The notes: a model not told the origin generated them from the sequence alone. A DNA stretch of 64,000 nt from Circinella umbellata (GCA_025093555.1 JAIWNF010000045.1:400217-464216), one strand, 5' to 3'. Numbered from the stretch's first letter, positions 37,549-49,012 are shown. Numbers and translations are program-made.

Positions 37549-38122
37549 ATGACGAACAAAACTTTTTGTAAATCATGTCGTGTCCCAACGCGACAACTAC
37601 GTGTCAAAAGCAGTTTGTTTAGAAATGTAAGCGTGAGTGACCTGAAAGAACAGTTCCAACAGTGGAATGGAATGATTCATGTTTCCAAGAAAAAAGAGCA
37701 AAAGTAAGTCCAAACAGCTTCCTTTTTCAATGATTATTGCTAACAGCCATTATTTTAGCACTGCATACGTACATTTTTCAACCGATGATCTTGCTTCTAT
37801 TTGTTATCAAAATCGTAATAATGCAACTATTAATGGTAAAAAAGTTTATATTTTACCTGTTTCTAAAGATAAGAAACCGGTAAATTATGTACAACGACCC
37901 ATCTCTTCCCCATTACCCACTTTGGCTTGCGAGCCTCAACAACAATCTGAACGTTTTGAACAACAACAATTTGATCAACAACAACAAACTGGACGCGATG
38001 CTTTCAAAAACATGATGAAGAGAAAGCTTGATGAGATTGACGATATATTGGAAATTCGAGAAAAAGAAATCCAAAAAATAAAAAAAACAAAGAAGTTCCT
38101 GGAAAAGCTGTTGGATCCTTAG
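37549..38122 (+). CDS. Small RRM-like protein with Gln linker and coiled-coil tail (172 aa)
   Basis: Two exons: 37549-37703 and 37759-38122. The 55-nt intron has GTAAGT, a GCTAAC branch word and TTTTAG, and the join is in phase. N-terminus MTNKTFCKSCRVPTR has a CxxC. Then a pattern like an RRM fold: LRVKSSLFRNVSVSDLKEQFQQW (beta1-alpha1), AYVHFSTDDLASI (the RNP1-like strand then helix) and INGKKVYILPV (last strand). A Gln-rich linker follows (about 106-128), and then a charged helix KRKLDEIDDILEIREKEIQKIKKTKKFLEKLL that looks coiled-coil. Single-strand nucleic-acid binding is a reasonable inference. It sits among transposon relics, and RRM plus coiled coil also occurs in LINE ORF1 proteins, so a transposon origin is possible. 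Confidence 0.55.
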
Positions 38123-38399
38123 TTTTTTATTTTTATGTATAAATACCTTTTTTGATATGTATATAACTACAGTTTTGGCCCGGGTAATATATCTAGGGGA
38201 AAAGAAAATTTAGAAGAATATAAATGAGATTGATAACTGAACCGCTTTTCTTTGAAGCATAAAAAAGATGGAAGAAGTATGGAATTTGCAGGGCTGTGAT
38301 TATACGTATTACATAATGTTTTATTCGATTAATGAGTATTATTTCAATGCACCCATTAGCTAAATAAAATATAAATATGTGGGTGATATAAATTATGGA
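38123..38399. other. Intergenic, 3' flank
   Basis: AT-rich, no gene seen. Confidence 0.3.
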
Positions 38400-40732
38400 G
38401 TTTGATGGGGAGGATTTAAGAATACTTCTGGTGATGAAAATGATAAGATTTTTCTATATTGAGTTGGAGATGATGGTTGGGTATTAGTGGTATTACTAGT
38501 TTTCTTTTTTGATCTTCATGTTCTTTTTCTTGATAATATTGTTGAGGTTGTAATGATTCTTTCACTGCTTCGACTGTTCTTGGTATATAATGACTGTGGT
38601 ACTATTGTTTGTGATAATATTGATGTGTTTTCTGCTACGAGATTTAGTGACGATGATAATGATGACGATTATAAGAAAGATGAGATAGCAGCAGGTGAAA
38701 CAGGTACTCCATTTTGAGGGTTAATAGAAGCATTAATACGTAAAGGGACAGGGTATTGTGCAGATATAAATTCATATTATCTATCAGGAGATTGCAATTG
38801 ATATTCCATTGTTTCACATATCCCATTGCTATTCATTATACTATTGTACGTCACGATTCTCTTTTTTCAACAAGAGTTATAAAATGATTCAAGGTGCTCG
38901 GGTGATTTGTAAAAAAGGATATATGGTGCCATACCATTATTTACAATGTTATTCCATTCGCATGCTAATTCATTCCAATTAATAGATGATTGATTATGAT
39001 TATGTATACAGCGCAATTCTTTTGTGTGTGTAGTGGCAATATTGCTTTTTTAACTTGTTGCTTTGTTACGAGATATTTATATAATGCTCCTCTCGGATTA
39101 TTCATAATGCCAGTGGGTATATATAAACGAGTACTGATAGAAATCAACAATGGAATAGTAACAGTGGTATCTGGAAGTTATTGGTCGACCATTCTGAATA
39201 TCATCTAATATTTGTTTTATAGCTATGTTTGCATCACGGACTGTACGAATATAACGAGAAGAAATGCGATCTGAAAATGATATATAATTTGAATTATTGT
39301 TGGTGGTGTTGTTGTTTGTTGTTGTGGATGATGATAATGATGCTGATGTAGTTATAGTAGCAGATAAAGGTTGATTTAGCGAAGGGATGGTTTCTTACAA
39401 AAATCGCTTATCACCAGCAATATAGTCTGTATAAAGTATTTGAGGTTCTTGAGGACCGTATAAATGATACGACTTCAACATTTGTTCAAAGATCTTTTTA
39501 AATGTGTTACTTTTTTTGTTGGTACTAATAGTTGGAGCCTGATCTCCTCGAACTCGTTACATACGGTATATAGTGCATAAAATGTCGATTCACCACCAAC
39601 GTTTGCCATATGGTTGATTATTTTAAACGTGTGATCTCCTTTTAAAACAACACCGTCCAACACCATCATACTCTTATCCATAAATAATCGAAGTTGATCC
39701 ATAATTGCTGTATATATCATACGTAAATAGGTAGCTGATGGAACATAACCAGCATATCCTAGCTGATCGTCAAAATTTGAAAATGATGGATGACTTTGAC
39801 TTGCCCCATTTCCTCCAAAGAAAGATAATTGTGGAGTGTGTTGTTGTTGATAATCAATTGAAGTTAAATATGTAACTTGAAGACGACTATAACGAAGGTG
39901 ATGAAGTTCTTAAAGTAGATCATGTAGACGTTCCGGTCCCATAGCATTTTGAAAGCAAGGTCGAAGTAAATCAGCAAGCTGTCTTGAAATACCACCTCGA
40001 TGAGTTAATATGGCTGGGAATATTGATTGATTGTGATACGGTAGACTATCCATGAGTTCACTATCATAGTCATTAATGGTTTCTCTACATTGAAGTATCT
40101 ATACGTAACGTCAAAAAAGGATGTAAAAGCAAGTATATACATAATTTATCGATATTTAGTAGAATGCCTCGTTACTTTGATATATTAATTATATTAATAG
40201 TCTACAAGTCTTTATAATATTATTACCTATCGATATCCACAATGCGGCGCGCAATAGGATCACGATCGAAACCATCAATGTGAAGTTTACTGCCACAATT
40301 TGGAGCTTGGCTAAAAAATATCAACATGGTTATCTAGAGCCCATACAAATATACGTGGACGATAAATTAAAGGCTGGATCAAATTTCTGATGACCACGGA
40401 AACAAAAGTATGGCGATTCTGGCTCTATCCAGAATTTATGTTCGTTATACAGCATGATTTTATTTTTAATAAATATTCTCGAGCAGCGCCAAGGGGAGTA
40501 TCATCTGGTTCATCTTGTTGGTTGTGGTTTTGTTGATGATTCGATGAACTATCACTACCAGTATTATCATTAAGTTGTTGCTGCTGTTCTTGTTGTCCAG
40601 CCTGCTTGTCCTGCAAAGTTTCCAAACTAGTGTTTTCAATTTCAAACACCGTCGCATCAACACTTTCATTAAGAATAACTTGTTCCGAATGCTATTATAA
40701 ATTATTGTTAATGAAAGTGTTGGTGATCTCAT
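38400..40732 (-). mobile_element. 5' half of an exonuclease-associated DDE transposase (DUF6729-type), decayed
   Basis: Leftward frames in order: a Gln/Asn/Asp-rich N-terminus (from about 40690); FWIEPESPYFCFRGHQ (about 40435-40390); a zinc-ribbon-like block APNCGSKLHIDGFDRDPIARR (about 40310-40240); a helical region (about 40100-39900) with an in-frame TAA (LHDLL-stop-ELHHLRY) near 39910; then the DDE-like core VLDGVVLKGDHTFKIINHM..LYTVCNEFEEIRLQLLVPTKK (39665-39505) and, after a frame break, YTDYIAGDKRFL near 39430-39400. Further decayed pieces reach FYKSPEHLESFYN near 38885. I recall this architecture from Mucorales proteins that continue into a 3'-5' exonuclease; the family label is from memory. 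Several stops and shifts make it a pseudogene. The partner half of the family lies at 59777-64000. Confidence 0.6.
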
Positions 40733-40740
40733 ATATCCGT

Positions 40741-40920
40741 TATTCTATTGACTGGAATACTTTTCAGTTAATCAATGATAGTAAAAAAAAAAATAATAAA
40801 TGACACTTAATCATTGAAATATCCTAAAACCATCCCCCCCTCTGTCTCCCACAAAATTCTTTTATTATACACTTCTTTTATTGAGTCGGCTCAATCAATA
40901 GTCTGAACACATTCTGAATT
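40741..40920. repeat. Diverged copy of the C2H2 gene's 3' flank
   Basis: Matches 45659-45814 along its length with small indels, starting at ATTGACTGG..CAGTTAATCAATGAT and ending CTGAACACATTCTGAATTAT. In the complete C2H2 gene the matching segment begins about 50 bp after the stop codon. It has no gene before it here. Confidence 0.75.
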
Positions 40921-41432
40921 ATTATATAGTCGCAAATGCACTTGTTACTGGCAAATCAAGCGCCAATCGCGCGCTCGAGTTTCAAGAGAAAGTTCTTGCG
41001 GTGACAGCCGCTAGATAACTCGGGGGCGAGACATGGTGGTTGGTAATAATTGAAAAGGTGTGAATGTTGTAAATTTCCAAATATATTCGGAGATCTTACA
41101 TTGTTTTACCAAGTTCTTGGAAAGATTCAAAATATGGTTTGGCTGACAACGCATGCATCAATTATGTGTAACAATATTTTATGTTATATACTCTAACTAT
41201 TTCAAGAAAAACTTCGGTCGGATACTCCGAAGGTAGATCCAGCAGGAGCAATGAGATCTTGATGCCGAACTATCAAGTTTCCGCGGACCGTGTGCGACAT
41301 GAAAAGCTCGTGAAGCACAAGACACAATCACAAACATCACAATAAAAAAAAGAAAAAAAAATCATCGAATTGACTTCCAATGGCTATTTTTGGGGTATAC
41401 AATGTGGATTGAATTATCCCCGCAAAGAAAAG
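40921..41432. other. Non-coding, locally GC-richer
   Basis: No gene. A less AT-rich patch at about 40945-41035 and another at 41215-41320 stand out from the background; origin unknown. Confidence 0.4.
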
Positions 41433-42522
41433 AATCAAAGTGTTTGAACACATATATAAATACTCATTTTTCTTGGTCAATACGTTTTTTGTTTTCTTTC
41501 ATTATCAAAATATCTTTAGCTTGTCACCAAAAAATAGACCAAGCTAAACAACTCAGAATTAATAATGCAAAAACCGTTTCAAGAAGCCAATTCTTTTCAA
41601 AATCCTTTGTCTCTCGATATGAATAATGGGTACAAAAAAATGAGGTTTCCTACCTAGTCTTTTTGTTTTTTTTTTTTTTTTGCATAATTGCTTGATTATT
41701 AATAATTTATTATACTACTACTTTCGTTAAAAAAATAGGAGTTTTACTTTTGATCAGCTTCAATCTTCATTGTTTTTGAGTGATGATATGGGTTTGCTAT
41801 CTTATATGCTCTACAACCAAAATGTTTTGCATGAAACAATAGGAGTGGATCCAAAGGATACTGTCAACGAATTAACTGCTGGTACTATTACAAGTAACAC
41901 GAATGAACAGACCATGGATCTGTATCACCCTATGGATTTCCCAAGTAAAGTATCTATTCTAATGTTAAAGTCATTGCTATAGATACTCGATAAACTATAT
42001 TTACATATAACATTCTTTCGTTAGAAGAATTATTCGAACAGATGGAAATAACAGATGGAAATTGCGATACCAATTTTGTCGCTGACCAAACGCAGCAACA
42101 ACCGCATTTTTTATCCAAGCAACCCATTCAGTACTCGGAAACCAATGTGCAAAGTAATCAGCATCAAGAGGTAAACCATCCTTTCTTTCTTCAACATAAA
42201 AAGAAAACATCATTATATTTTTATTGGGTATTAATTTTTAAATGTAATGTAATAGGTTACTCCAGAATTGTCACCATTTCACTCGTTTTCTACACCCATT
42301 CTACACGAAGCAGATCTTAGGGTTCCTTTCTCATCAGAACCCCCTACAAGTACTATGGATGGTGCAAGTACTATACTTGGTGCTTCAGTAACGTCAACTG
42401 ACGATCATGAAGAAGACGCCACTATCGCCAATTCCGATGGTCAAGGTGAGAATCGATCCACTACTGCCCATGTTGATGAAAAACCTCCTCCCCACAATAA
42501 AAGTAAAAAACGTTCCTCTCTA
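41433..42522 (+). repeat. Direct duplication, copy 1 (1.09 kb)
   Basis: Nearly identical to 44289-45379. The only differences I see are one T in a poly-T run and about half a dozen substitutions near the 3' end. It carries the promoter and first four exons (partial exon 4) of the C2H2 gene and ends abruptly at CGTTCCTCTCTA. Confidence 0.9.
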
Positions 42523-42585
42523 GAACTTTTATATCAAAAGATATATGCTACTTTTCTCTTTTTTTTTATATTTCTCATGCACTGA
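41565..42585 (+). pseudogene. Truncated copy of the C2H2 gene, zinc fingers missing
   Basis: Same exon structure as the gene at 44421 (start at 41565, offset 2856). The reading frame is intact through KKRSSL, then leaves the duplicated part and reads ELLYQKIYATFLFFFIFLMH to a stop at 42585. It therefore keeps the Asp/Ser/Gln-rich N-terminal region but has no DNA-binding domain. If expressed, the product could act as a competitor of the full protein, or it may simply be a dead duplicate. The intact introns and low divergence show that the copy is young. Confidence 0.7.
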
Positions 42586-44288
42586 GTATATCGTTATGTG
42601 TTATAGCATTAGAATATATTCGATTCATACAAAGAATGATAAATACCGATTAATTGCTACATACTTTTTTTTCATCGCTCCAACGTCTATTTGTCAACGT
42701 TATTAAATATCTATGATACATTATTGCTCGTTTTATGTTACCTTACCAAGATCAACTAATTACTATTTTTCTTACCATAATACGGCACAGTACTCAATGT
42801 TATATTGTTTACGGTGTCACTATTCAATATCCAGCAAGTGCGCCAAATTGAAGTTTTCATATACTTACCTATCCATGCATAATGCGCATATAGATGACGC
42901 CTATTAAACTCTGAAATACATATCTACAATAGATGTCAAACAAAAGACATAGCACCTAGTAAATATGTGAATTAGTAGTGTATATTAGTTATACTTTTCT
43001 TTTAAAAATGTAAAAATATATGAAACGTATTGTAATTTTTTTTAAAAGAAGGAACAAATGGAAGAAACAAAAGACAAAGATCGTAGCAACTACGTACCAT
43101 TCAACACCACTGATTATTGAGAAGTACCTATGTACATAGATAGTGCATTAGTATTGCGATATATCCTGTCAACACAATGATAGACATATATACATAAGGG
43201 GTCTTTCTATACATGAAAGAAGGCCTAGTTGTTCCAAGTAATACCACACACTATAATACTCCAGACTTGTCAGACAATGAAGTTGAAGGATATTCTTCGG
43301 CAAAATCTCAATCACCTCATCAGATATCACACCTTCTGTTCCATGAACATATTGTTTGTTATCACTATATATCCAGAGTTAGAATTGAAGTCGTTTGCTT
43401 CACGTTGAATGAATCCCTTTATATATATATTCAAAAAGCATTTTGTTGATTTCGTTGTTCCCAGCTTTGTCAATCGGTTGGTTGACTGTACCATAATGAT
43501 TTAACCTGTATTTTTCTTGATTCCAGTATATAAGCACGTGTCTTTTTTTTATTTGTCTGACATATTTTAGATATTTTTATCTGTCAATTCCTTTCGCTTT
43601 TCTGCAGCATATTGTGTCTTAGCACTGGGTGATTTAGAGGGGTAATTAGCTACAAATTTGGAGACGGGGTGGTACAAAGTGCAAAAGCGGGGATTGTGCA
43701 ATTTTAATAAGTAAAAAGTGGGATCTGGGTCAAAAGGTGTGCAAAAAGTGGGTTGGGTCAGTATTCATATTCTTAGTTAGTCCCTATTATTATTATATTT
43801 TCCTTCTTTCTTCAAATTATCAATTATCATTCGCCATATGTTTTCTCTTATTCTCTCACATATTGCCTACTATTTACCGTCACCCAACCTTTAACTTTCC
43901 CCTCTTCCTTTTTCCCTATTCCTATAATAGGGTATTTTACTTTTCTTTATTCTTTTCAGACTGGACTGGAGGGAAAAAAGCTCACTCGAGCACAGCGTTC
44001 ATTAAAGTCAATAAAATATAAATAATTTTAATCATAAACTTTGCCAATCTCAAAATCATGCCCTCAATTTTTAAAATCATACCGTCAACTTGACTTCTCA
44101 CCTTCTGACAATTTTGGAAAGTTTAGCGCCAATAAAAAAACACCCCACGTCAGATTGATTTAAACCTCATTTGGTTTTGATGTGTTGGTGTACAATAGTG
44201 CATCTTCCGAAAGTAAATCAGCCAGGAGCCAATGAAAATTGAGATGTTAGCGCCGCACTCTAAGTCGTTGCTTGTTGCGTGTAACAAA
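42523..44288. other. Spacer between the two duplicate copies
   Basis: No confident gene. An ORF at 43213-43449 (MKEGLVVPSNTTHYNTPDLSDNEVEGYSS..) looks protein-like for about 35 residues, then becomes random; it could be a lost exon. Around 43640-43760 there are G-rich words with repeated GTGCAAAA..GTGGG units. Confidence 0.4.
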
Positions 44289-45379
44289 AATCAAAGTGTT
44301 TGAACACATATATAAATACTCATTTTTCTTGGTCAATACGTTTTTTGTTTTCTTTCATTATCAAAATATCTTTAGCTTGTCACCAAAAAATAGACCAAGC
44401 TAAACAACTCAGAATTAATAATGCAAAAACCGTTTCAAGAAGCCAATTCTTTTCAAAATCCTTTGTCTCTCGATATGAATAATGGGTACAAAAAAATGAG
44501 GTTTCCTACCTAGTCTTTTTGTTTTTTTTTTTTTTTTTGCATAATTGCTTGATTATTAATAATTTATTATACTACTACTTTCGTTAAAAAAATAGGAGTT
44601 TTACTTTTGATCAGCTTCAATCTTCATTGTTTTTGAGTGATGATATGGGTTTGCTATCTTATATGCTCTACAACCAAAATGTTTTGCATGAAACAATAGG
44701 AGTGGATCCAAAGGATACTGTCAACGAATTAACTGCTGGTACTATTACAAGTAACACGAATGAACAGACCATGGATCTGTATCACCCTATGGATTTCCCA
44801 AGTAAAGTATCTATTCTAATGTTAAAGTCATTGCTATAGATACTCGATAAACTATATTTACATATAACATTCTTTCGTTAGAAGAATTATTCGAACAGAT
44901 GGAAATAACAGATGGAAATTGCGATACCAATTTTGTCGCTGACCAAACGCAGCAACAACCGCATTTTTTATCCAAGCAACCCATTCAGTACTCGGAAACC
45001 AATGTGCAAAGTAATCAGCATCAAGAGGTAAACCATCCTTTCTTTCTTCAACATAAAAAGAAAACATCATTATATTTTTATTGGGTATTAATTTTTAAAT
45101 GTAATGTAATAGGTTACTCCAGAATTGTCACCATTTCACTCGTTTTCTACACCCATTCTACACGAAGCAGATCTTAGGGCTCCTTTCTCATTAGAACCCC
45201 CTACAAGTACTATGGATGGTGCAAGTACTATACTTGATGCTTCAGGAACGTCAACTGACGATCATGAAGAAGACGCCACTATCGCCAATTCCGATGGTCA
45301 AGGTGAGAATCGATCCACTACTGCCCATGTTGATGAAAAACCTCCTCCCCACAATAAAAGTAAAAAACGTTCCTCTCTA
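44289..45379 (+). repeat. Direct duplication, copy 2 (1.09 kb)
   Basis: Partner of 41433-42522. Starts at AATCAAAGTGTTTGAACACA. Its right edge lies inside exon 4 of the C2H2 gene, which continues into the zinc fingers. Confidence 0.9.
44309..44317 (+). promoter_or_regulatory. TATA box of the C2H2 gene
   Basis: TATATAAAT, about 105 bp before the start codon. It lies inside the duplicated unit, so copy 1 has the same box at about 41453-41461. Confidence 0.5.
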
Positions 45380-45610
45380 AATGGTCAAGAAAAGAAGAAC
45401 ATCAAAAAGCCGTTTCGCTGCCGGTATTGTCCAAAAGACCATTTAGGATTTCTACGTCAACGAGATATTCCGCGCCATATTGAATCTGTCCACAATAAAA
45501 AGCGCTATCATTGTGATACGTGCGGAAAACACTTTGGCAGAAAAGATGTTTTAGATAGACATAAAAAAAATCATAACAATAAGACCACAAAAACAAAAGA
45601 AGAAAAATAG
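44421..45610 (+). CDS. C2H2 zinc-finger transcription factor (304 aa)
   Basis: Four exons: 44421-44485, 44596-44801, 44882-45027, 45113-45610, all GT..AG and in phase. Residues 1-225 are rich in Ser, Thr, Gln, Asp and lack a known fold; they look like an activation/regulatory region. A basic stretch (NKSKKRSSLNGQEKKNIKKPF) leads to two C-terminal fingers: CRYCPKDHLGFLRQRDIPRHIESVH (C-x2-C, spacing slightly irregular, H-x4-H) and YHCDTCGKHFGRKDVLDRHKKNH (canonical C-x2-C-x12-H-x3-H). A Lys/Asn/Thr-rich tail ends the protein. Targets unknown. The promoter and first 80 percent of the gene exist as a second, truncated copy 2.9 kb upstream. Confidence 0.8.
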
Positions 45611-45658
45611 AATGAGTCCATACCATGTTAATTATAACTGTTATATTGGTTGCTGTGT

Positions 45659-45814
45659 ATTTTATTGACTGGCATACTTGGCAGTTAATCAATGATAATC
45701 AAAAATAATAAATGACACTTCATCATTAAAATATCCTAAAACCATACCTCCCTGTCTCCAACAGAATGCTTTTATTGAGTTGGCTCAATCAATAGCCTGA
45801 ACACATTCTGAATT
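45659..45814. repeat. 3' flank repeat, partner of 40741-40920
   Basis: Begins about 50 bp after the C2H2 stop. Contains an imperfect hairpin TGACTGgcatacttggCAGTTA near its start, which could help end transcription. The second copy upstream of the duplication suggests a third, mostly lost gene copy or a mobile repeat. Confidence 0.7.
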
Positions 45815-45995
45815 ATAAAAGATTTATAAAGCTGGTTTCTTATAATGAAATACTCACTATTTCCTGTATATATAACAACCCCGTCTGTTGTTATAATAAT
45901 CCTTTAGCATATAGGTTCATTATTCCCTTCATCATTTACAATTAAAATTCAATAATAATTTTTTTCGATTTGAAAATTGTTTATTATTATGATTT

Positions 45996-46901
45996 TCACT
46001 TCTTTGATTTTTCCAACCTTCTTCGTTCCCCTTCCAACTATAAAAATTATTTATGCAAAATAAAAAAATGAATTCATTTTTTATTTAATTTAAAAGAAGC
46101 AAATAATTAAAAAAAAAAAGAAAAACATACCACTTTCTTTACACGAGCCAAAGAAGCTGCAGAGGATGCATTGGCTTTACAATTTTCAATTCCATAAGGA
46201 GCTTGAATAAGTACTTCATCCAATACAACAATGGTATCATTAGACCAACGACATGGTAACCTAAAGAAAAGAAAAACAATATTAAACATACCCTCTTTTA
46301 TTTTTATTTTTAGTCCAGACTTTTTTTTTTTCTTACGTTTTACTTAATGCATCAAAAATATCTTGTGCTTCTTTTGTAACGCCTACACCCATCTTAGCAA
46401 CACGTTGTCGCATATGTTTTACACCATTTAATTCACGTTGACTTAATCGTTCCACTTGTACATAATTTATAGGTAAATAATGCGTTGTATCATTATTATT
46501 CATTTCTTCATTGGATAAAACTTCTTTAATATGTGAAATTTTAATGATACGAAATCCAAGTCCTTTTCGAGTTGTATGTTGTGTAGAACTGGGCGAACAC
46601 TGTAATAAATAGTAACCCCCATACCAAAAAAAGAAAACTGAGAGTTAAGGGGGAAGAAATATAGATTACTTTTTTGGTTTCAATGAATATAGACATATTC
46701 AAGAATATGTTAATATATATATATAATAAAAAGGATATCTAACGCAATGCTATTTGTCATACGATCATAAGTATAGATGCGTCCTTGGATCTCTTCATTG
46801 GAAGCCGTTCTAATCTTAATTTTTCGTCCAATGAGCCATTCTGTTGTTTTCTTTGGTGTTGATGTACCTGTAGATGACTTTCGACGTCCAGTGTTTTCCA
46901 T
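45996..46901 (-). CDS. LSM12: LSM12-type protein (LSm fold plus anticodon-binding-like domain), 199 aa
   Basis: Four exons: 46901-46739, 46601-46337, 46260-46131, 46037-45996. N-terminal LSm-like half: WLIGRKIKIRTASNEEIQGRIYTYDRMTNSIALE then GFRIIKISHIKEV. C-terminal AD half: [52 protein letters not shown], followed by SLARVKKVLEGERRRLEKSKK. This order is that of the LSM12 family, RNA-associated proteins tied to ataxin-2/Pbp1 complexes in other eukaryotes. Introns 2 and 3 are GT..AG; intron 1 begins ATATCCTT and the protein stays in frame only if it ends AC (see separate entry). The family shows a comparable Leu-x-Cys near that junction (here ALECSPSS), which supports the join. Confidence 0.85.
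46602..46738 (-). other. Putative U12-type AT-AC intron in LSM12
   Basis: On the minus strand the intron starts ATATCCTTTTT, the exact consensus of minor-spliceosome AT-AC introns, after exon sequence GCG TTA G. It ends TTATTAC, followed by AGTGTTCG. Joining G to AG gives GAG TGT TCG and keeps the LSM12 frame. No GT donor near the exon end gives an in-frame join. A branch-like CCCCTTAACT word sits about 45 nt upstream of the AC, farther than usual. Confidence 0.6.
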
Positions 46902-47787
46902 CTTAAAAAAAAAAAGGGACATTATAAAAATAAAAATGGTTATAACTTTAGATTACTTTCGTTTCATTAAAAATGGAGGGGGATCAAGTAAAAAATAATA
47001 ATAAATTTACCTGATATATTTTTTTATTTATATATATAGAAAAATGAGCTTTTCTTCTTCAAATTGTTGCAATGGATTGGATATATATATATAATATATA
47101 TTTCAACAAAGCAAAAACGGACAAAAACGACTTTAATGGGATAAAAGAATAGCTTGAGCCAAAAAAAAAAAAAAAAAAAACGGAATTGAAATTATTTTCC
47201 CCTTTTGGATGGATTCTATCTTAATGCCTTTGAGTAAAATGACTTTTTTTCATTTCTATGAAATAGAAGGAGGGGGTGGGGGAAGACTATTATTAAAAGT
47301 AGTTTATTATTAAATCCCATCCACCTTTGTTTTTTTGATTGTTAAGGCAAAGATCAATAGTTATGCTTTTCTCTCTTTAATTTTATTACGACAGTTTATG
47401 AGAAACGATAACCCCCCCCCTTTCAACTTGTATACTTTTGACCCTTAAATACGCGTTTTTTTTTCTCTTTGTACGTACCTTTTTTTTTTTTCATTACAAA
47501 AAACAAACCGAATAGTTACAAAAGAAAGCTCTTTCTAAACAATGTTTAAAAATTACCCAACTTGACTCTATATAATAATCATGACAATAAAAAAGAACCA
47601 TACATGGATGAGTTGGAGGTGCGGAACATCAAAACAGGGGGGGGGGGAGAAAGGTCGTTGAATGATCATGCGACCTAAAAAGATTCGGCATTGCAGTTTT
47701 TAAACTTTCCCTTATTTTTTATTTTTTTTTTCAACACAAAACGGTATAAAACGACTTCATTTTATTAAAAAAGAGAAAAATAAAACA
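46902..47787. other. Divergent promoter region, LSM12 / NC2-beta
   Basis: About 0.9 kb between two head-to-head genes. It has homopolymer runs (A at about 47161-47180, C9 at about 47411-47419, G at about 47637-47647). No gene seen. Confidence 0.5.
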
Positions 47788-48472
47788 ATGAGTGACAATG
47801 AAAGAGGAGGTTCAACAGGTGATGATGAATTATCACTTCCAAAAGGTTAGTTTATATATATATATATATATAATAACGGAAACACTACTGGTGTATTTTA
47901 TATGAAACGAAATAAGAAACTTTCTTTTTTTTTTTAAAACATATTCATTCAATTTAGCAACTGTAATGAAACTCATTAATGAAATGATGCCAAGTGATAT
48001 AATATGTACTAAAGAAGCTCGTGATTTACTTATTGATTCTTGTGTTGGTAATGTTAAAAAAAAAGAAAAAGAAAAAAGAAAAAAAGGAAGAGTAAATTAA
48101 TTTATTTACTATTATTATTAGAGTTTATACATTTAATTGCATCTGAATCGAATGATATAGCAGATAGAGAAACAAAAAAGACTATTGCAGGTGAACATAT
48201 TGTTTTAGCATTAAAAGAACTTGGATTTGATGAATATGTAGATGATGTAGAAGATGTTTATAAAGAACATCGACAACAACAAAAGGTATGTCTATAGATA
48301 TAGATATATACATAAAGAAGGTCATAAATAACTTGAATATATTGTATATAATTAGAATCGAGATAAAAGAAGTTCACGATTAGAAAAGACGGGTATTTCA
48401 GAAGAGGAATTATTAAGACAACAAGAATTATTATTTGAACAATCTCGTTTAAAATTTGAAGCACAACAATAA
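47788..48472 (+). CDS. NCB2: NC2-beta / Dr1 TBP-binding transcription repressor, histone-fold (142 aa)
   Basis: NC2-beta pairs with NC2-alpha through histone folds and clamps TBP on DNA, which blocks TFIIA/TFIIB entry. Four exons: 47788-47845, 47958-48047, 48122-48285, 48356-48472, in phase. The histone fold starts at LPKATVMKLINEMMPSDIICTKEARDLLIDSCVEFIHLIASESNDIADRE and continues KKTIAGEHIVLALKELGFDEYV, a signature of Dr1 rather than NF-YB (which has the ECVSEFISF..CxxEKRKTI pattern). A short charged, Gln-rich C-terminus follows. Length is close to other fungal orthologues. Head-to-head with LSM12; convergent with the next gene, stop to stop in 46 bp. Confidence 0.9.
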
Positions 48473-48518
48473 ATGTTTTATTATATAATCATTAGCAAAG
48501 AAGAAGAAGAAGAAGAAT

Positions 48519-49012
48519 TTATGAAAGAGGTGGAGTAGGTGATTCATTAAAGATTTCTTCAAAAGAAGAAGATGTAGCATGAATAAATCGAACGATTTTA
48601 TCACGTAAATGTTCTATAATATAGTTTTAGAAATAATGAATAATAATAATCACTACTTTTATTTATTTTACCTTGTTGTGATTCCATTAATTGAATAGTT
48701 TTTAATTCATGTTCTATTTCTTGCAACATAAGTTCATCTTGATTAGTTGCAAACTGTTGAATCAATTGAATAACTTGATGTAAAAGATCATACATTTTGG
48801 TAACAGTTTCTATATATATATCAGTTATTATATATTTGAATTTATATGTATATATATATCCATATACCTTGGAAATGTTGATTACGATTTTCAATAATCA
48901 CTTGTATACGACGTCTTACTTCTTCATTATCTAAGGGTTGTATTTTATCCAATAGATTTTCTTTTTCCTGTGATTGTTGTTGTTGTTGTTGTTGCTGTTC
49001 TGAATCCATCAT
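48519..49012 (-). CDS. Small Gln-run helical protein (125 aa), unidentified
   Basis: Three exons: 49012-48868, 48809-48672, 48613-48519; donors and acceptors are standard and in phase. Begins MMDSEQQQQQQQQS (first ATG chosen; a second follows at once). The body is predicted helical: NEEVRRRIQVIIENRNQHFQETVTKMYDLLHQVIQLIQQF and ELMLQEIEHELKTIQLMESQQ, with heptad-like Leu/Ile spacing suggestive of a coiled coil. The C-terminus is FIHATSSSFEEIFNESPTPPLS. No signal or membrane segment. It could be a subunit of a larger complex (size and helices resemble small Mediator or similar subunits), but I cannot assign one. Lies tail-to-tail with NC2-beta. Confidence 0.65.
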
